Both the position numbers and the translations under genes were made by a program. DNA of 64,000 nt from Agelaius tricolor (lineage: Eukaryota; Chordata; Aves; Passeriformes; Icteridae), in assembly GCA_023055355.1 (NCBI GenBank), contig JALJCS010000050.1:1240001-1304000 (forward strand), given 5' to 3'. Of this stretch, positions 18,029 through 30,178 are shown in pieces (the first letter of the stretch is position 1; each line of letters starts with the position of its first letter). The notes beneath the pieces were generated by a model. That model did no database searches. It was not told the DNA's origin and saw only the letters and a list, made by a program, of their open reading frames with translations.

Positions 18029-18194
18029 GTAAGTAATAGAACCAAGTATATATTCTTGTGGTGGAAAGAATCAGTTTCCATGTGGGCAGTTTTATGTAGC
18101 TGTTAAATTTTGAAGGTCATTTCCATTGTTACTCCTTAGGTACACAAAGTACTGTGCACTCCTGTGCAAACAGGATATTTTTTCCCTCCTTTAG

Positions 18195-18268
18195 AGCTGC
18201 TGCTTCGAGGCATCTGTGTAATGTGCTCAAGGAAACCTGCACTCGCTTCACAGAGAAGACCAGCAAAC
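18195..18268 (+). CDS. SYCP1: SYCP1 exon 6
   Basis: Reads AAASRHLCNVLKETCTRF, matching the SRHLCNLLKETC region. Acceptor TTTAG, donor AAAC|GTAAAT; phase 1. Confidence 0.93.
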
Positions 18269-19606
18269 GTAAATGCTTTTTTAGCTTTTATTGATCAGAG
18301 TAAATGTACTTCTAGCTTGCTCTAAATTCACAAACAGAAGAAAGAAGAAGACATTTCTCGTGCTGTTCAGAGAAGTTCTCCAGTTGGGATCGACTGGATG
18401 TGGCTCTCAGAGTGAAAAGTGAATTTTTAGTGGCTCACAAAATTGGAAGTGAAGCCCCAGGTCTAACAGACTTTTGGTTTGTAATGCTGAATGCAGAGGG
18501 CTTTTGAAGCCAGTGAAATTGTTTGCTGAAAGGTGCCAGCCTGGGAGCTCTTTGGGTGCCCAAACAGTGACCCAGGGTTGAGGCCGTGCCCACAGCCCTG
18601 ACTGGCCCTGGCAGCCGCTCCAGAGCAGGGCAGGGCTCCTCAAGGCTGCTCAGCCCATTGAAGGTTTGCAGGGCCATCCACACACTGGGAATATATTAAG
18701 ACATAAGAAGTGACACTTCATGCCTGTTTTTAGGCAGTAGAATCTACTCTAAATTCCCAGCACTCTCTAACAAATTTCCAGAGCTGACATTTCCTGTTTT
18801 CAGCCATCACACATTTATGGGGAGAAAAGGTCTTAACCCCAAGGTACAATGAGTAACTGGAATTCTTCTCATGCAACTGAACAAGCCAAGACAGTTGGAT
18901 AACTTAATGAAGTTTAAATTCTTGAGGTTTTAAAATATGTTCTTGATTGGAAGTTCTACTGTATATGCAATTTAGAATTCTTATTCTAATCATTAGAATT
19001 TTACTAACTTGATCCTGGATACTTAAGAAGTGTTGATTTCTTTTTAGCCTTAATTCTACAAACACTTGTATATGGATGTACTGTTCTTTTTTGATAGCTA
19101 TTTCTATTACTGTTCTCTTTTTAATTGTTTTCTTAGGAAAAAATAGTATCAATTACAAAAGTGGAAGAAGGAAAATATGGACATGGAGTGTTGCAATTTT
19201 CTAATGACAGCTCTGTGGTTATAGGTATCTGCTGATAGGAAGAAATTCAGTGCTAAACCCTAGATTACAGTTTAGAAATACTAACAGTGTTGATACATTA
19301 TTATTCAACAGCATTAATACTATAATAATTAATATGGTCACATCAACTGATCCAGAATTACACTTTTCACAGAAAAAAATATCTTAGGAAGGAAATTTAA
19401 AAGCTGAGCTTGCTTAATGTTTCAATGAACTACACATTTTCCCTAAATTCTGTAACTTTTGGCACCATGTTTCATAAGGACTTATTTAATAAGAATGGAG
19501 CTGGTAATTCCTTTTTTAATTCCTTATGCTGATTAAGTATAATGATTTGGACAGCTGGCATTCTTGTTCAAAAGAAAAACTTTCTCATATGTTCTTGCTT
19601 TGATAG

Positions 19607-19665
19607 ATGAACAGGAAAAGGCAGAAACAATACAATTGTATGAGGAACTTCATAGCAACATAGAA
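19607..19665 (+). CDS. SYCP1: SYCP1 exon 7
   Basis: Reads EQEKAETIQLYEELHSNIE, coiled coil. Acceptor GATAG, donor GAA|GTAAGT; phase 0. Confidence 0.9.
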
Positions 19666-20054
19666 GTAAGTGACCAGGCTTGATGAAAGGAATGTGAGTT
19701 ATGTGAGCTGAGCTGAGTTCCATGTTTATGTTGGGATACTGTTTGTATCCATCATGTGTGGGTATCATGTTGTGTGTGATGCAGGAAGTTGGGTTTTCAA
19801 TCCCTTTTCAAGAATGATTTTTGTGTTCCATAAAACACATTCAATGGAGAAAGTGCAGCAGTGTGTGGGATGTGGATCCCTGTGATCTGTGGGATGGGTG
19901 CTTAGTGCTGGGTCACTGCCACAACTTCTGGCTTCTTTCTGGGCTCTGTTTCACCCACCTGCTGGTTCCTCAGAATGGCTGAGGTGGGCAGCAGCCCCTG
20001 GAGAAGTTCCAGGGTTTCCAGTATTGAACTTCAGATATTAAATTTTGTTTTTAG

Positions 20055-20124
20055 AGAATGACAGCGGCATTTGAAGAGCTTCGTGTGCAAGCAGAGAACG
20101 ACAGATCGGAAATGAGTTTCAAAT
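20055..20124 (+). CDS. SYCP1: SYCP1 exon 8
   Basis: Reads MTAAFEELRVQAENDRSEM, nearly identical to the mammalian ITAFEELRVQAEN stretch, one of the most conserved parts of SYCP1. Acceptor TTTAG, donor AAAT|GTGAGA; phase 1. Confidence 0.95.
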
Positions 20125-20691
20125 GTGAGAATTCAGTTTATTGTGTTTATGCAGCTGGCTCAATTTTGTACTTCATAGCTTGTGTTCCACATGCAGGGCC
20201 AGGGCAGACAGATGTGAAGGGCTGGAATGGTGAGCAGGTCACCCTGAGACACTGGGACCCTTCTTTTATTCATGCAGCCTTTGTTCACTGCCTGGCCCCT
20301 TCTGTTGCTGTTCCACTGGGCCAAATTTGGAACTTTATTTTTCAAACAGTCACTCAACATTGAAGTTTTGTCTGTGAAGTACAGTCTAGAGATCAATACT
20401 TACTTCACATAGTTGGTTTATTTAGATGATAATGCACTAGTGTATAGCTACAGAAACTTTAGCTAAATGCTCTCTCTCTGTATGTATAGCCTGGTGTGTT
20501 CCTGTTTCATTTTCACATGCTCTTTTCTGTTTGTATTTTGATTATAAAATCAAACATTGCCTCAACAATTACTCTTGGGAAACAAATGGTACAGCTGTAC
20601 AATTCCAAGCAATCTTAAAGTGGAAGTTGTATTGAACTTGGAGTACATTTCAGCTAGAATGTTAACTGTGGATGTTACTGTATCTCAAAAG

Positions 20692-20765
20692 TAAAAGAAG
20701 AAGCAGAAAAAGTGGACAAGTTTCAAAAAGAATGCAAACTGGAAGTCAGTCAAAAGGAAAAGCAG
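20692..20765 (+). CDS. SYCP1: SYCP1 exon 9
   Basis: Reads LKEEAEKVDKFQKECKLEV, ending QKEKQ. Acceptor AAAAG is weak; donor CAG|GTTTGC; phase 0. Confidence 0.88.
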
Positions 20766-21034
20766 GTTTGCTCATTTTACCATCTCATATGTAGAGCTTT
20801 ATTTGTGACTAAAGGGGCAATGCAAGAGCCAAGAAGTGTTTCTGGGTATTAGTATAAAAGACAAAATAACATCTGAAGCTGCATTTAAGTCAAATTCTAC
20901 TAAGTTTAGTGATCTTTCAGTACCTTTAGTCTACTGGAATTTATGGTTTGATTTTGAATTGGAGAACTTTTTTCTTTAGAGTAATGTGACTTGATCGATA
21001 TTTGGCTAAGATTATATCTAGCCAAATATTTTCT

Positions 21035-21035
21035 A

Positions 21036-21066
<31 letters not shown>

Positions 21067-21093
21067 CTCTATCTCTCTATCTATCTATCTAAT
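21035..21093. repeat. (CTGT)n/(CTAT)n microsatellite
   Basis: Tandem CTGT units grade into CTCTAT and CTAT units, in SYCP1 intron 9. Confidence 0.95.
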
Positions 21094-21202
21094 CTAACTT
21101 GAATGACAGCAAAATGTCTGCTTATCATACCTGGGGTACAAATGAAAATTAGCATCTGTCCCTTTTCCAGACTTCATGATGATATTTCTTGCATTTTTCT
21201 AG

Positions 21203-21311
21203 ATTTCAGCTCTCGCCATAGAGAGAGATGAAAAAGATGATGTCATAAAAGACATCAAGGCTCAGCTGCAGACGTCACAAAATAAGATTGCTGACTTAAT
21301 GGAAGCAAACT
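21203..21311 (+). CDS. SYCP1: SYCP1 exon 10
   Basis: Reads ISALAIERDEKDDVIKDIKA and then QTSQNKIADLMEAN. Acceptor TTCTAG, donor AACT|GTAAGA; phase 1. Coiled coil. Confidence 0.9.
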
Positions 21312-21831
21312 GTAAGAGTTCTGCCTGCTGTGTTCAAATGTAATTGTTTATAGAATTTAAATGTAATTGTTTATGATTGTTTATTTATGAGATGTAATTG
21401 TTCATAGAAGCATAGGAAACAGGGTCATGATGGTTTTATTCTGTTGCTGGTTGGCAGCAGAATTTTGGGGCCTTGAAGGCCTTATTTTTGTTTGGAACAG
21501 GAGCTGCTCCTGTGGGAGCAGGACTGGCAGGGTCGTTTTTAGGGTGAGTCAAGCACTGAGAGCTTTGGAAGATTGCAAGGGGAAAATATGTTGCTTCAGT
21601 TTTGCAAATTTACAGTCAGGCAGATGTCACTGAGGAAACTTACTTTTCAGAACTTGATTTTCAATATTTTTAAGCCATCTATATTCAAATTTTATCCATT
21701 ATTTTATAGTATATGATGTCAGTACCATTGGTCTTTGTTAGATTCTTTAAATGTATGTAATTTTCCATTTTTAGCAGTACTTCTTAGAAAATATCCTATT
21801 TTTAAAAATATTAACATCTTTTTTTGTTTAG

Positions 21832-21926
21832 TACATCATGAAGAAATGTTAAAGGAATCCCAGGTCAGTAAAGAACATTTGAGGGCAGAGCTGGAAGAGG
21901 CTAAAATGTCATTGCAAAAGGCAGAG
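21832..21926 (+). CDS. SYCP1: SYCP1 exon 11
   Basis: Reads LHHEEMLKESQVSKEHLRAE and continues to LQKAE. Acceptor TTTAG, donor GAG|GTACCC; phase 0. Confidence 0.9.
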
Positions 21927-22062
21927 GTACCCCTTGCTTATAGTTTTACAGTAGAAATAGACTAGAGGAGTATTTGCATCAATAATTATGGATACTTTAG
22001 ACATGAAACAGCTGTAGCTGTTTGTTGCAAAACATGTTTAGAAATGATATCATGTCTTGAAG

Positions 22063-22247
22063 GTTACTCAAAAGAACTTGGAAACTGAGCTCCAGACTAG
22101 AGTGAAAACATTAATTCAGGTTACTGGAGAAAAGGAAGAGCAGGAGGAAGAATGTAAAAAAATGAAGGCTTTGCTTGCAGCCCTGACAGAGGAGTTGGAG
22201 ACTTCTGTTGCCAATTTGAAAAGCTTGCTGCAAGAAGAGCAAAATAG
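22063..22247 (+). CDS. SYCP1: SYCP1 exon 12
   Basis: A 185-nt exon reading VTQKNLETELQTRVKTLIQV, then LTEELETSVANLKSLLQEEQ, aligned with the mammalian TEFETTVCSLEELLRTEQQ region. Acceptor TGAAG, donor ATAG|GTAAAT; phase 2. Confidence 0.93.
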
Positions 22248-22693
22248 GTAAATGAATGAGTTTCAATTCCAAGAGTGATCTTACAGGTTGCAGTCTATGA
22301 CAAAATCAAGAACCATTGGAAATGAAGCTGAAATTTGGAGGTTTTTTCCACACAGTGGTCTAAATGCAGAGAATTGAATGTAAATTTTTTTGTTGGTGAT
22401 AGTTGATACTGGTCTATAAAAAGTAAATTTTTGCCCCCTCCAACTTTCATAATTCTGTCTTTAAGAAATAGAGATTTCTGTAGGTATATATTTGTTTACT
22501 TTTATGTCTGCTGTTCTGAGGTTGTAAAAGTGTAATTTGATATGTGCTGCAGGCAGATTCATCATCTGCCTGTTGAAAGGTAAATGTTCTTAAAGTGCTT
22601 GTGCTAAGACTTTGTCTTATTGTCCTTGAAGTTTCAAATGCAGTGAGTGCTTTGTACCCTACATTTGGGGTTTTTAATTTACCATTTTCTTAG

Positions 22694-22761
22694 ATTAAAG
22701 AAATATGAAGATGATTCAAAGCTGCTTACCTTGGAGCTCCAAAAGAAATCTGCTGAACTGG
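22694..22761 (+). CDS. SYCP1: SYCP1 exon 13
   Basis: Reads LKKYEDDSKLLTLELQKKSA, matching the LTMELQKKSSEL segment. Acceptor CTTAG, donor CTGG|GTAAGG; phase 1. Confidence 0.95.
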
Positions 22762-23675
22762 GTAAGGCTTGTAGAAAGGCAGAAAATGAGCCAGGCAGTA
22801 ATAAAAATGCTTTCTGCTGTTGTCTGGAAATGGACTGTCTCTAGTAGGTGGAGAAATGATTTTACAGTACCTATCAGGAATGCCTGAATTTATTTTGACT
22901 CAGCTGATCCCTTTTCTTTGGGGGTCATTGGTGCTGGCAGCAGCCAAAGGGCAGTGCTGTGCAGAGCTCCAATAGTGAGACCATTCCTGCATGAATTCTT
23001 CTGGAGGTAATTTTGGTTTCCAGCTAAGAGCAGCAGCACTGCAGGTGCCAGGAGTGACTTCTGCAGCAGAGATAAAACCCTCCCATTGAGGTTTCTGGGA
23101 CCCTCCCCGTGCTGGAAGTGGAATGATGCTGGCAGGGGTTGTCTTTAAATATCATAAATGTGATATCCTGTGCTTTCTAGGGATGTGCTCCTTAGTCCCC
23201 AGAGTAAGAGCTCTGCCTTGCTACTGAGAACTTGCAAAAAATACCAGCACTGTCAATGTGCACAGAGAAACCATTTGGAAGTCAGTAACAACTGGTTTCC
23301 TTTCTCAGCATATCCATGTGGTACCTTCAGCAGTTCAGATTTTTTTCTGGAACAATGCAGGTGCATCAATACTTGCAGAATACTCTAGTCTAACAGTCCA
23401 TGGTTTATTTGAAGCTATAATTGTGGAAAACATAGAAAGGCTCTAAACTTTATTTAAGATAAATATTTAGTTTCTCTTCAGATAGAGATTTGCTAATGTC
23501 TGACTCATTTTTCAAGTCTACATTTAGATTAAGTCATAAATTAGCTTTTCAGCTTCTTAACTTAATCCAACAAGTTTTGAGAACTGGGTATTGCAAAGGG
23601 GTAAATGTTTTATACTGCCTGCTAAATCTGAAAAATCATTTCTGTTCCATTAATTTTACATTCCATGTGCTGTAG

Positions 23676-23737
23676 AAGAGATGACTAAAGTAAAATGTGA
23701 TAAAGAAGTGCAACTTGAAGAGCTGTCAGAAACTCTG
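23676..23737 (+). CDS. SYCP1: SYCP1 exon 14
   Basis: Reads EEMTKVKCDKEVQLEELSET. Acceptor TGTAG, donor CTG|GTAAAT; phase 0. Confidence 0.92.
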
Positions 23738-24783
23738 GTAAATATTCATTTTATTAATCTCATGGCATTTGCTCTTCATATGAAATTCCTCTTGCTTTGT
23801 AAGTATCTTAAATGTCATAAATAAACACCATCTAGTCTACCTTAACATTTCTACTAAACTTTCTCACACACAATTTCAGTGTTTTCTTTGGAGAACTTTT
23901 TTATTGCCACTGTTTTTCTTGTCTCCTGTGCTTTTGGTTTTTCTTGTCTCCCATGGTTTTGGTTTTCCTTCTCAAGGTTTTTGGTTATTTCCTTCTTTGT
24001 TCATGCCCATTCAAATGCCACTCCCTGTGGATATAAAGTTTTCCCATTTGTTCTTCCTTACAGGCAGGTAATTAGCTCTGGCCTCTGTGAACCCTGCTGT
24101 ACTGTGACACAGGCCCATTTTCTGTCACAGAAGTCTCAGCTATATGAAATACACTCTGAACAGAGGTTTCTTTTCATTATGATTTTATATTTACAAGCCT
24201 AACAAGAATCCATATCAACTCAAGATAGTGGGAAATCAGGTGTGCATTTCACTGTGTTTGCTTGTTCTAATCTGTGCATTGAGTGTTCTGAACTGAGTTT
24301 CACTCATTTTCTAAAATGGGCAAATTGGAGGACTTTGACTGAAGAAGAGCCTTGAGGCTACTGTAGAAAATATGCAGAGAGAGAAAAATGTGGAGAGAGC
24401 AATGAAAATGCTCTCCAGATGAGAGAGGTCTGAAGTAGGGCAATAGTAACATGTTTTTAGAAATAGTGAAGTTGCACATCATGACTTGTACACAAGTTTA
24501 TGCATAAGAAACAGCACCCAGAGCAGTGTCCCACCCTAATTTTGCAGCCCAGGTAATTGAACTCACAGCAGGGGACAGACATGAACAGCGCTGGTGTCAC
24601 AGTTCACTATCTCACAGCACTTCCAGATCCCAGCAGAGACTGGAAAGATCCAACCTGGATAATCCATGACATGGATGTTGTTGGGTTCTTCTGAAAGCCT
24701 TGTGCTCTTAGTTCATGTCTGATAACCTCCAGCAGCTGGAGTTTGCACATGGATACTCAAAACTCTTCCTTTTCATTTTGCAG

Positions 24784-24887
24784 AAAGAATTCCAGGATTT
24801 GAAAGCACAGCTGACAAGTACAGCTGAGAAGGAACAAGATTATTTAAAGCAGCTTGTGACTCTGAAAACAGATCTTGAACAAGAGGC
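24784..24887 (+). CDS. SYCP1: SYCP1 exon 15
   Basis: Reads KEFQDLKAQLTSTAEKEQDY and then LKQLVTLKTDLEQE. Acceptor TTGCAG, donor GAGGC|GTATGA; phase 2, joining exon 16 to make an Ala codon. Confidence 0.88.
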
Positions 24888-25369
24888 GTATGACCATTTT
24901 GAAAATATAATATTTAATTAGTTTTGGTGGAGTTGCTTTAATCCACAGTGAAATGAACTATGATTGTTTTCTAATCAAACTTTTGAACTACATATATGCC
25001 ATTAATTCTAGACTTACATTTCTAAATTCCACTTTCTCCATTTGTATGTATTCTATGGCATATGTAGTTGTTCCATATCTCTTTGACTTATTTAACAAGA
25101 AGAGAAAGTTTCTGAATTCATAGTTAATCTTGCTTTGAACTACATCAACTTCACTAACCATTAGATTTATATAAAAGTTGACTCTGATTTTCTTTCCTTC
25201 TTCTGTCACCTTTTGACATCTCTCTGACTCTGCTGCAAAGCTTATATTTGTAGATAAAGGCCTGGACTTCTTTCAGCATGGAATAAGACTTGATAATGGG
25301 TATGTTTAATTTAAAAGGAGATTTCAAAAGGCATCTTCTTATTCCTCTTGGCCATTTGTTTGAAATTAG

Positions 25370-25488
25370 GTTAAGGAATGAACAACTAACAGTGTATCTC
25401 AGTAAGCTTTCACTAGAGAAAGAACAAACAAGCACAAGAGAAAAATGCTGTGGCTGCAGAAGTCAAGAAACTGCAAGAACAACAAGAG
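25370..25488 (+). pseudogene. SYCP1: SYCP1 exon 16, with a 1-base frameshift
   Basis: The first half reads LRNEQLTVYLSKLSLEKEQ and matches SYCP1. The second half matches (NAVAAEVKKLQEQQE) only in the next frame, so there is one extra base, most simply in the A5 run at 25,441-25,445. Unshifted, the frame hits TAA just past the exon. The donor is GAG|GCAAGT, a consensus GC-AG donor. The length without the extra base restores phase with exon 17. Confidence 0.85.
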
Positions 25489-25743
25489 GCAAGTTGTAAA
25501 CTTCCAGGTTTCATGAAAGGACAATACTCAATTTGACAAATGACTCAGTTTTACAAATTAGATGATGAGCTGCAACATGACTTGGGTCTTTAGAGTACCT
25601 GAGCTGTTTTTTGTGTTTGAGTTGGAAAGGAAGTGTATTTACACTTGTGAGCAAGGCAGGTCAGTGTGCTTTGGATGTCTTTGAATTTTTTAAGAAGTCA
25701 CTTTGAATTTTATTTCTTTGCTGACACATGGGTCTTTATTTAG

Positions 25744-25814
25744 GATAGTAAGAAAAAAGAAGAAAATACAAAGCAGTTAGTTGAAAATCTAGAAGAGGCA
25801 AATAGCCAGCTAAG
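25744..25814 (+). CDS. SYCP1: SYCP1 exon 17
   Basis: Reads DSKKKEENTKQLVENLEEAN, aligned with the mammalian EERMLKQIENLQETE. The donor AAG|GCAAGT is again GC-type; acceptor TTTAG; phase 2. Confidence 0.9.
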
Positions 25815-26462
25815 GCAAGTAAAAACAAATATTAATAACTGATATTGTGAAAGGAAGTAGACTCAAATAGTTAGTTGTGTTCAAATGCTGCTTTCTGGGA
25901 TTTTTTTGATTAATGTTTTTCTAGATTATATAGCTAAACAGAAACTATTCAGAATTGCTGTTAGCCAAGTAGAAATTTTCTCAGATTAGAAATACCAATT
26001 GCTGCAGGAACAGTGTTTGCCATCATTTTGTATTACATAGTAGGAGCTGTCTTGTTGTGCATTAGACACCTCAGGTGAGAAGGCAATGAAAATGGAAGGT
26101 GAAGGTTATGGATTAAATGTGACAAGGCAAAACTGGGTAAGAGTTACTCTCTGTATCACCAGTTCAATAGACAGGCAGCTCCCATGTTTCACAGCTGCAT
26201 TGCAATAGTCCAGGTGAGGATGTATTTTCCTTGGCTTAGCTGGAACATCTTTTCCTACTTCAAAAAAGTATGGACAGTTCACACATTGACTTACTGGGCA
26301 TGTTGCTGCATTTTAAGAACATTTTCATTGAGCAGCTTATGAAGTTCCCATCAACATTAGCAGCTCTTTTTAGAAAATAAAAGAAGGGTTTCTTAGAAGT
26401 ACTGAAAATAAGTTAAAGGCAAGAAGGAAATATTTACTAATGCTTGTTAATTTGGCACTTAG

Positions 26463-26544
26463 AAATGAACTGGAGTCTTGGAAGGAGAAAATGGCAAAGA
26501 CAGGTGAAGAGATGAGAAGTACCCTGGATGAAAGAGAAGAAAAT
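26463..26544 (+). CDS. SYCP1: SYCP1 exon 18
   Basis: Reads NELESWKEKMAKTGEEMRST and then DEREEN. Acceptor CTTAG, donor AAT|GTATGT; phase 0. Confidence 0.9.
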
Positions 26545-27006
26545 GTATGTCATGTGTCATGCAAATATCTTACAGAACCTGTAGGAGAGCATTAAATGTA
26601 AAATCTGTGTTGGGATTTTTCTGCAAAGCTCTGCCTGGGGGATGTGATCTCTGCCAGAGGTTTCTTCTCTCTCAGCTGCTGCCAGCTGTGCCATTGTGTG
26701 TGCCCATGCTGAGCCCTGGTATTTCAAAAGACAAGCACAGTCACGGGGATGTTCACTCTTTGCTGCAAGTTTCATATTAAAGATTTGGTTGTTTTCAGGC
26801 AAACAGAGAACCTGCTTTTCTGATTTTTCATATACCCACACAGTGAGGGATGGGCTCTGGATTAGCTTTTATATGTAGTGTGAGTTTTAGCTTAAATAGA
26901 TTCAAACATTTTTACTTTTCTTTCTGTTGGTTCAAAGCAACCTGGGGTTTTTAGCAAATTTCAAAATTTCATTGTAACAGTCAAAGATTTACAATTGTCA
27001 TTTCAG

Positions 27007-27069
27007 GTAAAGAGCACTGAAAATGAAATTTCAAGAAAGGAAAAGCCATTGAAGATTCTAGAAAATAAT
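27007..27069 (+). pseudogene. SYCP1: SYCP1 exon 19, no canonical donor
   Basis: Reads VKSTENEISRKEKPLKILEN, matching rodent SYCP1. Homology stops at 27,069, where the next bases are TGGGAC rather than a GT donor. The 63-nt length is a multiple of three, so skipping would keep frame. Confidence 0.75.
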
Positions 27070-27383
27070 TGGGACAATTCATTTTTTCATGGATGTAGGG
27101 AACTTCCTACAAGTGTATTTTTAAATTGTGAAGATATTGGGGTATTTCTCTTCTTCTTTCTTAATTCCATAACCACTAAGGAACTGGTTCACTGCTATTG
27201 ATTAACATCTTGTGGTACTTTATGGCTAAAACTCTGATTATTCTAACATGTCAGCTGGTGTTGCAGTCCCATTGGAACAAACCAGACTGGTGCAAGTGCA
27301 GGTTTGAGAACATTTACAGGAATTGCTCACATAGGGAGTCATTTGTAGAACTTACTAATGAATGTCTGAAATCTCTCTTTCAG

Positions 27384-27446
27384 ATGAACAATTTAAAGCA
27401 GCAGGTGGAAAATAAAACCAAATGCATTGAAGAGTTGCAGCAGGAG
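27384..27446 (+). CDS. SYCP1: SYCP1 exon 20
   Basis: Reads MNNLKQQVENKTKCIEELQQ, nearly the mammalian NNLRKQVENKNKYIEELQQ. Acceptor TTTCAG, donor GAG|GTGGGT; phase 0. Confidence 0.95.
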
Positions 27447-28107
27447 GTGGGTAGAGATTTTAATTTCACAAATACATAAACACATTATATTTTGGGCTGC
27501 CTTTTCAGCAGGTTTGTGTCTGCTGTGATATCTTTAGATACACCTATGTAATTTAAAAATTCTCCTTTCTTATCCTAACCCTGAGCAAATTAGGGAGTCA
27601 TCTCAGGAATCACTTGATTTGTTAAATGTGCCTTAATTTGAAAAGAGCAATTACAAAAATAATATCTTTAATAAACTTCATTTTTCATTTAGTGCATGGT
27701 GTTATTTTTGTACTTGTAATAAGTATCTCAGTTACCACTAGTAGAAAATAATTCTGCACTGGCACAAACTGTAGTAACTTCACTGTAAATATAAAGAACT
27801 TGTTTTTTTTGTCATGACATCTTCACACCTTCTGTCAGCAGCATCTTAGTTGTAATTCCCATTCTGCACCTCATTTGTTATTCCCTGCTCTTGCTCAGGA
27901 GGAGCCTTTCTTAAGGTCATGAAGAAACAGTCATTATCACAGAAATTAGTTGAACATTCATTTGTTTGAAGAATTGTTCTGGAACCTGAGCTGCACAACA
28001 GAGAGTTATTTGCCTGATGAAAGCTGGAATTTCTTGATGCAGTTAAACCATTACATAATTCTATTTACTTATTAAGGTACAGTGCTTGTTTTGTCTTATT
28101 TCAACAG

Positions 28108-28170
28108 AATAAGGTGCTGAAAAAGAAACTTACTGCAGAAAGCAAGAAAAGCAATACTTATGAAGGGAAG
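28108..28170 (+). CDS. SYCP1: SYCP1 exon 21
   Basis: Reads NKVLKKKLTAESKKSNTYEG. Acceptor CAACAG, donor AAG|GTAGGT; phase 0. Confidence 0.93.
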
Positions 28171-28477
28171 GTAGGTTTAAATAACATCCTGTAGAAGATG
28201 AGGTGAGTGTTTTTAAGTGCCACTGTAAGTAATGATAATACTTGTTCAATACGTTCTGAGCTGCTTTGGGATCTGGGATACAGACTTTGCAGGAATGAGC
28301 TCACAGTTTTTAGAAGATGCTTCCATTTGTAATCATTGGGCACTGACTGTTGGACATTTAAGAGATGGATTCACATTGCTATTAATGATGTTTCTAATCT
28401 GTTCCTTTTTTTTTTTCTTTTGTTGATAGTGGACTGAACAGGGTTCAGCAACCTCATTGTAACAGAAAAGCATTTAA

Positions 28478-28510
28478 AAGACATATACATATATGTATAT
28501 ATATATATTA
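28478..28510. repeat. (AT)n microsatellite
   Basis: AT/AC dinucleotide run in SYCP1 intron 21. Confidence 0.9.
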
Positions 28511-29012
28511 CTTTTTTAAGGCTGTTCTGCAGTGGTAATCCCTCTGATGGGAATATTGTGTCCAGCTTTGGGTACTGCACTTGAAGAAAAGTGGACTTCT
28601 TTGAGGATATTCATATGATAACCTTAAAAGGAAAAACTGTAATCAAGATGCACAGCTGGGAGAAAAATGTACCATAAAAGCTGGTAAAATCTGATACAGA
28701 TTTACAAGAGAGGGAATCAAATCTCCATCTGTATTTGTTTTTTTCTGAGGCATTCACAGCATTTAGGGTGACTGCTTAGGGCAGTCTTCCCCACTGGGCT
28801 GTTGCCATTCTTTCTTTGAGTATTTTCCAACTCACTTCAGGCCAAAGTTCAACTCTTTATTAAAAAAAAAGCTGAACTTTTAAATAGGAAACACTTTATT
28901 CATATACCTGAACAGTAACAGTGTGTTTGTGCTCAAAAACAAGAGGTAAGAAAAAATCATTAACACAGTAATTCCTAAACAAATAACAGCAGCAATTCTG
29001 CATTCTCAAAAG

Positions 29013-29129
29013 GTGAATAAATTGCAGTTAGAGATGGAAAATATGAACAAGCAACATAAGGAAGCAGTTGACACCTATCAAAAAGACATAGAAACAAGAA
29101 AAGGAAATGAAAATAAACTTCGTGAAGAG
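29013..29129 (+). CDS. SYCP1: SYCP1 exon 22
   Basis: Reads VNKLQLEMENMNKQHKEAVD, TYQKDIETRKGNENKLREE, matching the VNKLELELES...TYQKEIE segment. Acceptor AAAAG, donor GAG|GTGAGA; phase 0. Confidence 0.95.
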
Positions 29130-29706
29130 GTGAGAGGTGTTAATTTTTACTGCAATTTAATTTTTTTTAATTTAAAATGTTTTTATGAAGCTTTATTGGC
29201 CAGAGTCCTTGCTCTTCCATTTCAGACATGAATGGAATTTGTGTATGCCTGTGAGCAAAGCTTCAGTACATGAGGTGCTTAGGCTGACGTATTTGAATAT
29301 GTCTTTGAAAATAAGAACTCCATTAAAACTTCTTGCTTTCAAGATATAGTTCAAAGAAATTCCACCCTTGGTATAAAGTCAGCATAGTTAAATTAGATTA
29401 TAACTTCTCCCATATTAGTATTTTTCTGCCCACACTTTTTTTTTTGATGGCAATGCTAAGAAATGTTAGGGCAGAGTGCTTGAAATGGCCTTTTGGTTTG
29501 AAGTGAACTTGCCTGCCATGGCTGTACCTTTGATCCTGCCCATTTTAACAATCTGCAGAAAAGATGAGGGATTTGAAAGGGATCTGAAAAGCAAATAAAG
29601 CCCAAGTGGGACTGCAAACTTTGCACCCACAGGGGAAAGAAGAAATTAAGATTAAAAAGAAATATATGGTTATGTTGATGAATGAAATGCAATTTATTAC
29701 TGACAG

Positions 29707-29817
29707 GTAGAAAAGATGAGGTTGCTTTGTGATGAAACAGCAATGATACAGAGAGAAACTGATGCCAGATGTCAGCACAAGATAGCTGAGATGATGGCAC
29801 TGATGGAAAAGCACAAG
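29707..29817 (+). pseudogene. SYCP1: SYCP1 exon 23, donor GT changed to GG
   Basis: Reads VEKMRLLCDETAMIQRETDA, then RCQHKIAEMMALMEKHK, a highly conserved SYCP1 block. The donor position reads AAG|GGAAGA; a single T-to-G change from AAG|GTAAGA would give this. The 111-nt length is a multiple of three, so skipping keeps frame but deletes the conserved block. The following intron holds ERV2. Confidence 0.85.
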
Positions 29818-30178
29818 GGAAGAGATTTTCCTGCTTGCTGTGGTTTGCAGTGTGTGATACCATGTTAACAGCATGTTTATAACTTGTGATACCACGTTCA
29901 TGACCTTTCCAAAGCAGAAACAGGCCTGAATCTGGGAAAAGGAAGCTGAACACATGCTGGACTTTGCATCATCTAAAATCAAATTCATTTGAAGATTTTC
30001 AAAAGATTCCTATGGGCAGATAAATTCCATTCATCCAAACTTCTGGGATTTTTAGATTTTTTTCAGTTCAGGCTTCCTTTGATACCATCTGAGTGCAATA
30101 TTTTTCAGTATCAGTTTGGCTCTTTCTCTGAGATGCCTTAGTGACTGTCAGCAGTTTAGCTGACACATTTTAGTTTTC

